The notes beneath the pieces are model-generated. The model was given only the letters and a program-made list of their open reading frames with translations. It had not been told where the DNA came from and ran no database searches. Positions 21,075-21,922 of a stretch of DNA of 21,922 nt are shown piece by piece (positions within the stretch are counted from its first letter, which is position 1; the number at the start of each line of letters is the position of its first letter). The position numbers and the translations under genes are program-made. This stretch comes from Rhizophagus sp. LPA8_4_AMF (taxonomy: Eukaryota; Glomeromycota; Glomeromycetes; Glomerales; Glomeraceae). Location of the stretch: positions 1-21,922 of the forward strand of contig JADRCO010001158.1 of NCBI GenBank assembly GCA_021464525.1, written 5' to 3'.

Positions 21075-21922
21075 TGTTGATTATATATATATTTATTTAT
21101 TTAAAAAAGAGTTAAATGCAAATAATGAAACAATGTATATTCTGGTTGGTTGAAAAATTATTTAATTTAAATTAAATTAATTAATTTAAAAGCTTAATAA
21201 ATATATCAAAAGAAAAAAAAAAGGTTGTGAAGAAAAGAATTTTAAACAAATTTTTTTCTTTTTTTTGTTATTTATAATTTTAGTTAATTAATACAAAGAA
21301 AAATTTCACGCGGATAAAACTGACATCCCGTTTTATAATATTGGGCTTAGGCTATTTTAGCTCGTTATTTAAAAAGATGTGCTAAATTATATGATACACT
21401 CGTACAGATCAAAGATTTACAGAGCCACGATGCAAAGCCAATTTTGTAACACGCGAAATCAAGTACTATAGAATCAAAAAATATCTATTGACACTCACAA
21501 AAAGCATATATAAACGTTGTAAAAGAATTATTTATTTATTTAGAAGCATATGTACAGTATATACCCCTCTTGTACTTTTTTTTTTATTCTATCCATGTGT
21601 GACTAGATAATTACTGTTCGACTCTCTTTCACTTAATACTTTTGCAAGTGATTTCTAACCGGTTTTATATTTTACCCGATATTTGGTATATCGAGATGTA
21701 TAAAAACATGATATAACGATAAAATTTACTTTCACGAAAGAACATATAAATCTCGGTATAATTTTGTTATATTAATATTTTTCGAAGATTTTCATATGGA
21801 TCCCAAAATATCGTTAAACAGTTAAAGCGGCTGTTCATGCTGAATGTTGATCAATATATATTTTTTGATTTCACTAATTTCACCCCATAGTTCCTATTGG
21901 ACGGTGACATATAAGGGGTGAC
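21075..21922. other. Upstream region of TVP38 and intergenic DNA
   Basis: The first 100-200 bases are the TVP38 promoter/leader, running leftward. Around 21160-21195 there is a low-complexity AATTTAAATTAAATTAATTAA tract. From about 21300 to the end G+C is higher and short motifs recur (GGTGAC at 21903-21908 and again at the very end), but I found no open frame, terminal repeats or RNA gene that I could support. Confidence 0.5.

Noticed and set aside
21892-21922. Window edge as a transposon terminus (GGTGAC repeated)
   Set aside because: Only a 6-7 bp motif repeats and no inverted partner is visible; the window ends too soon to judge.

Overview
The window looks like nuclear DNA of a fungus, most likely an arbuscular mycorrhizal fungus of the Glomeromycotina (Rhizophagus-like). 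The reasons are the extreme A+T richness, genes cut by many short GT-AG introns of about 65-110 bp, a kinase-like gene with C-terminal Sel1-type repeats (a combination known to be expanded in these fungi), and many small foldback elements between genes. The species call is inference from style, not from a database match.

Bases 1-7500 hold no intact gene that I can support. They contain a diverged foldback (about 1850-2335), a decayed coding-like stretch (about 2841-3475) running into a large head-to-head inverted duplication (about 3475-5065, arms about 730 bp), a pogo/Tc1-type MITE with TA duplication (5356-5528), two further hairpin elements (5841-5937 and 6054-6234), and then about 1.2 kb of almost pure A+T.

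From 7502 to 21074 there are four genes, all of which I rebuilt as complete spliced frames. (1) On the minus strand (13984 down to 7502) lies a 23-exon UDP-glucose:glycoprotein glucosyltransferase of 1577 residues, with signal peptide, GT24 catalytic domain with an intact DAD, and an HEEL ER-retrieval tail. (2) On the plus strand (15946-18149) lies a 6-exon, 594-residue pseudokinase with a helical N-terminus and Sel1-like repeats. Its order and kinase sequence recall the necroptosis effector MLKL. (3) On the plus strand (18481-19608) lies a 3-exon, 322-residue Sfr1/Mei5-type recombination accessory protein with an unusual winged-helix-like N-terminus. (4) On the minus strand (21074 down to 19816) lies a 5-exon, 283-residue TVP38/TMEM64 (DedA/SNARE-associated) membrane protein, convergent with gene 3.

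Genes 1 and 2 diverge across about 1.96 kb that holds a clean hAT-type MITE with an 8-bp target duplication. Close to gene 1 it also has a small cluster of CGTGAC/E-box repeats containing a near match to the yeast unfolded-protein-response element. The genes do not form one pathway: two act in the secretory system (ER folding control and Golgi/endosomal membrane), one in homologous recombination, and one probably in signalling or cell death. For each gene the exon lengths sum to a multiple of three with all junction phases agreeing, which is the main support for the models.
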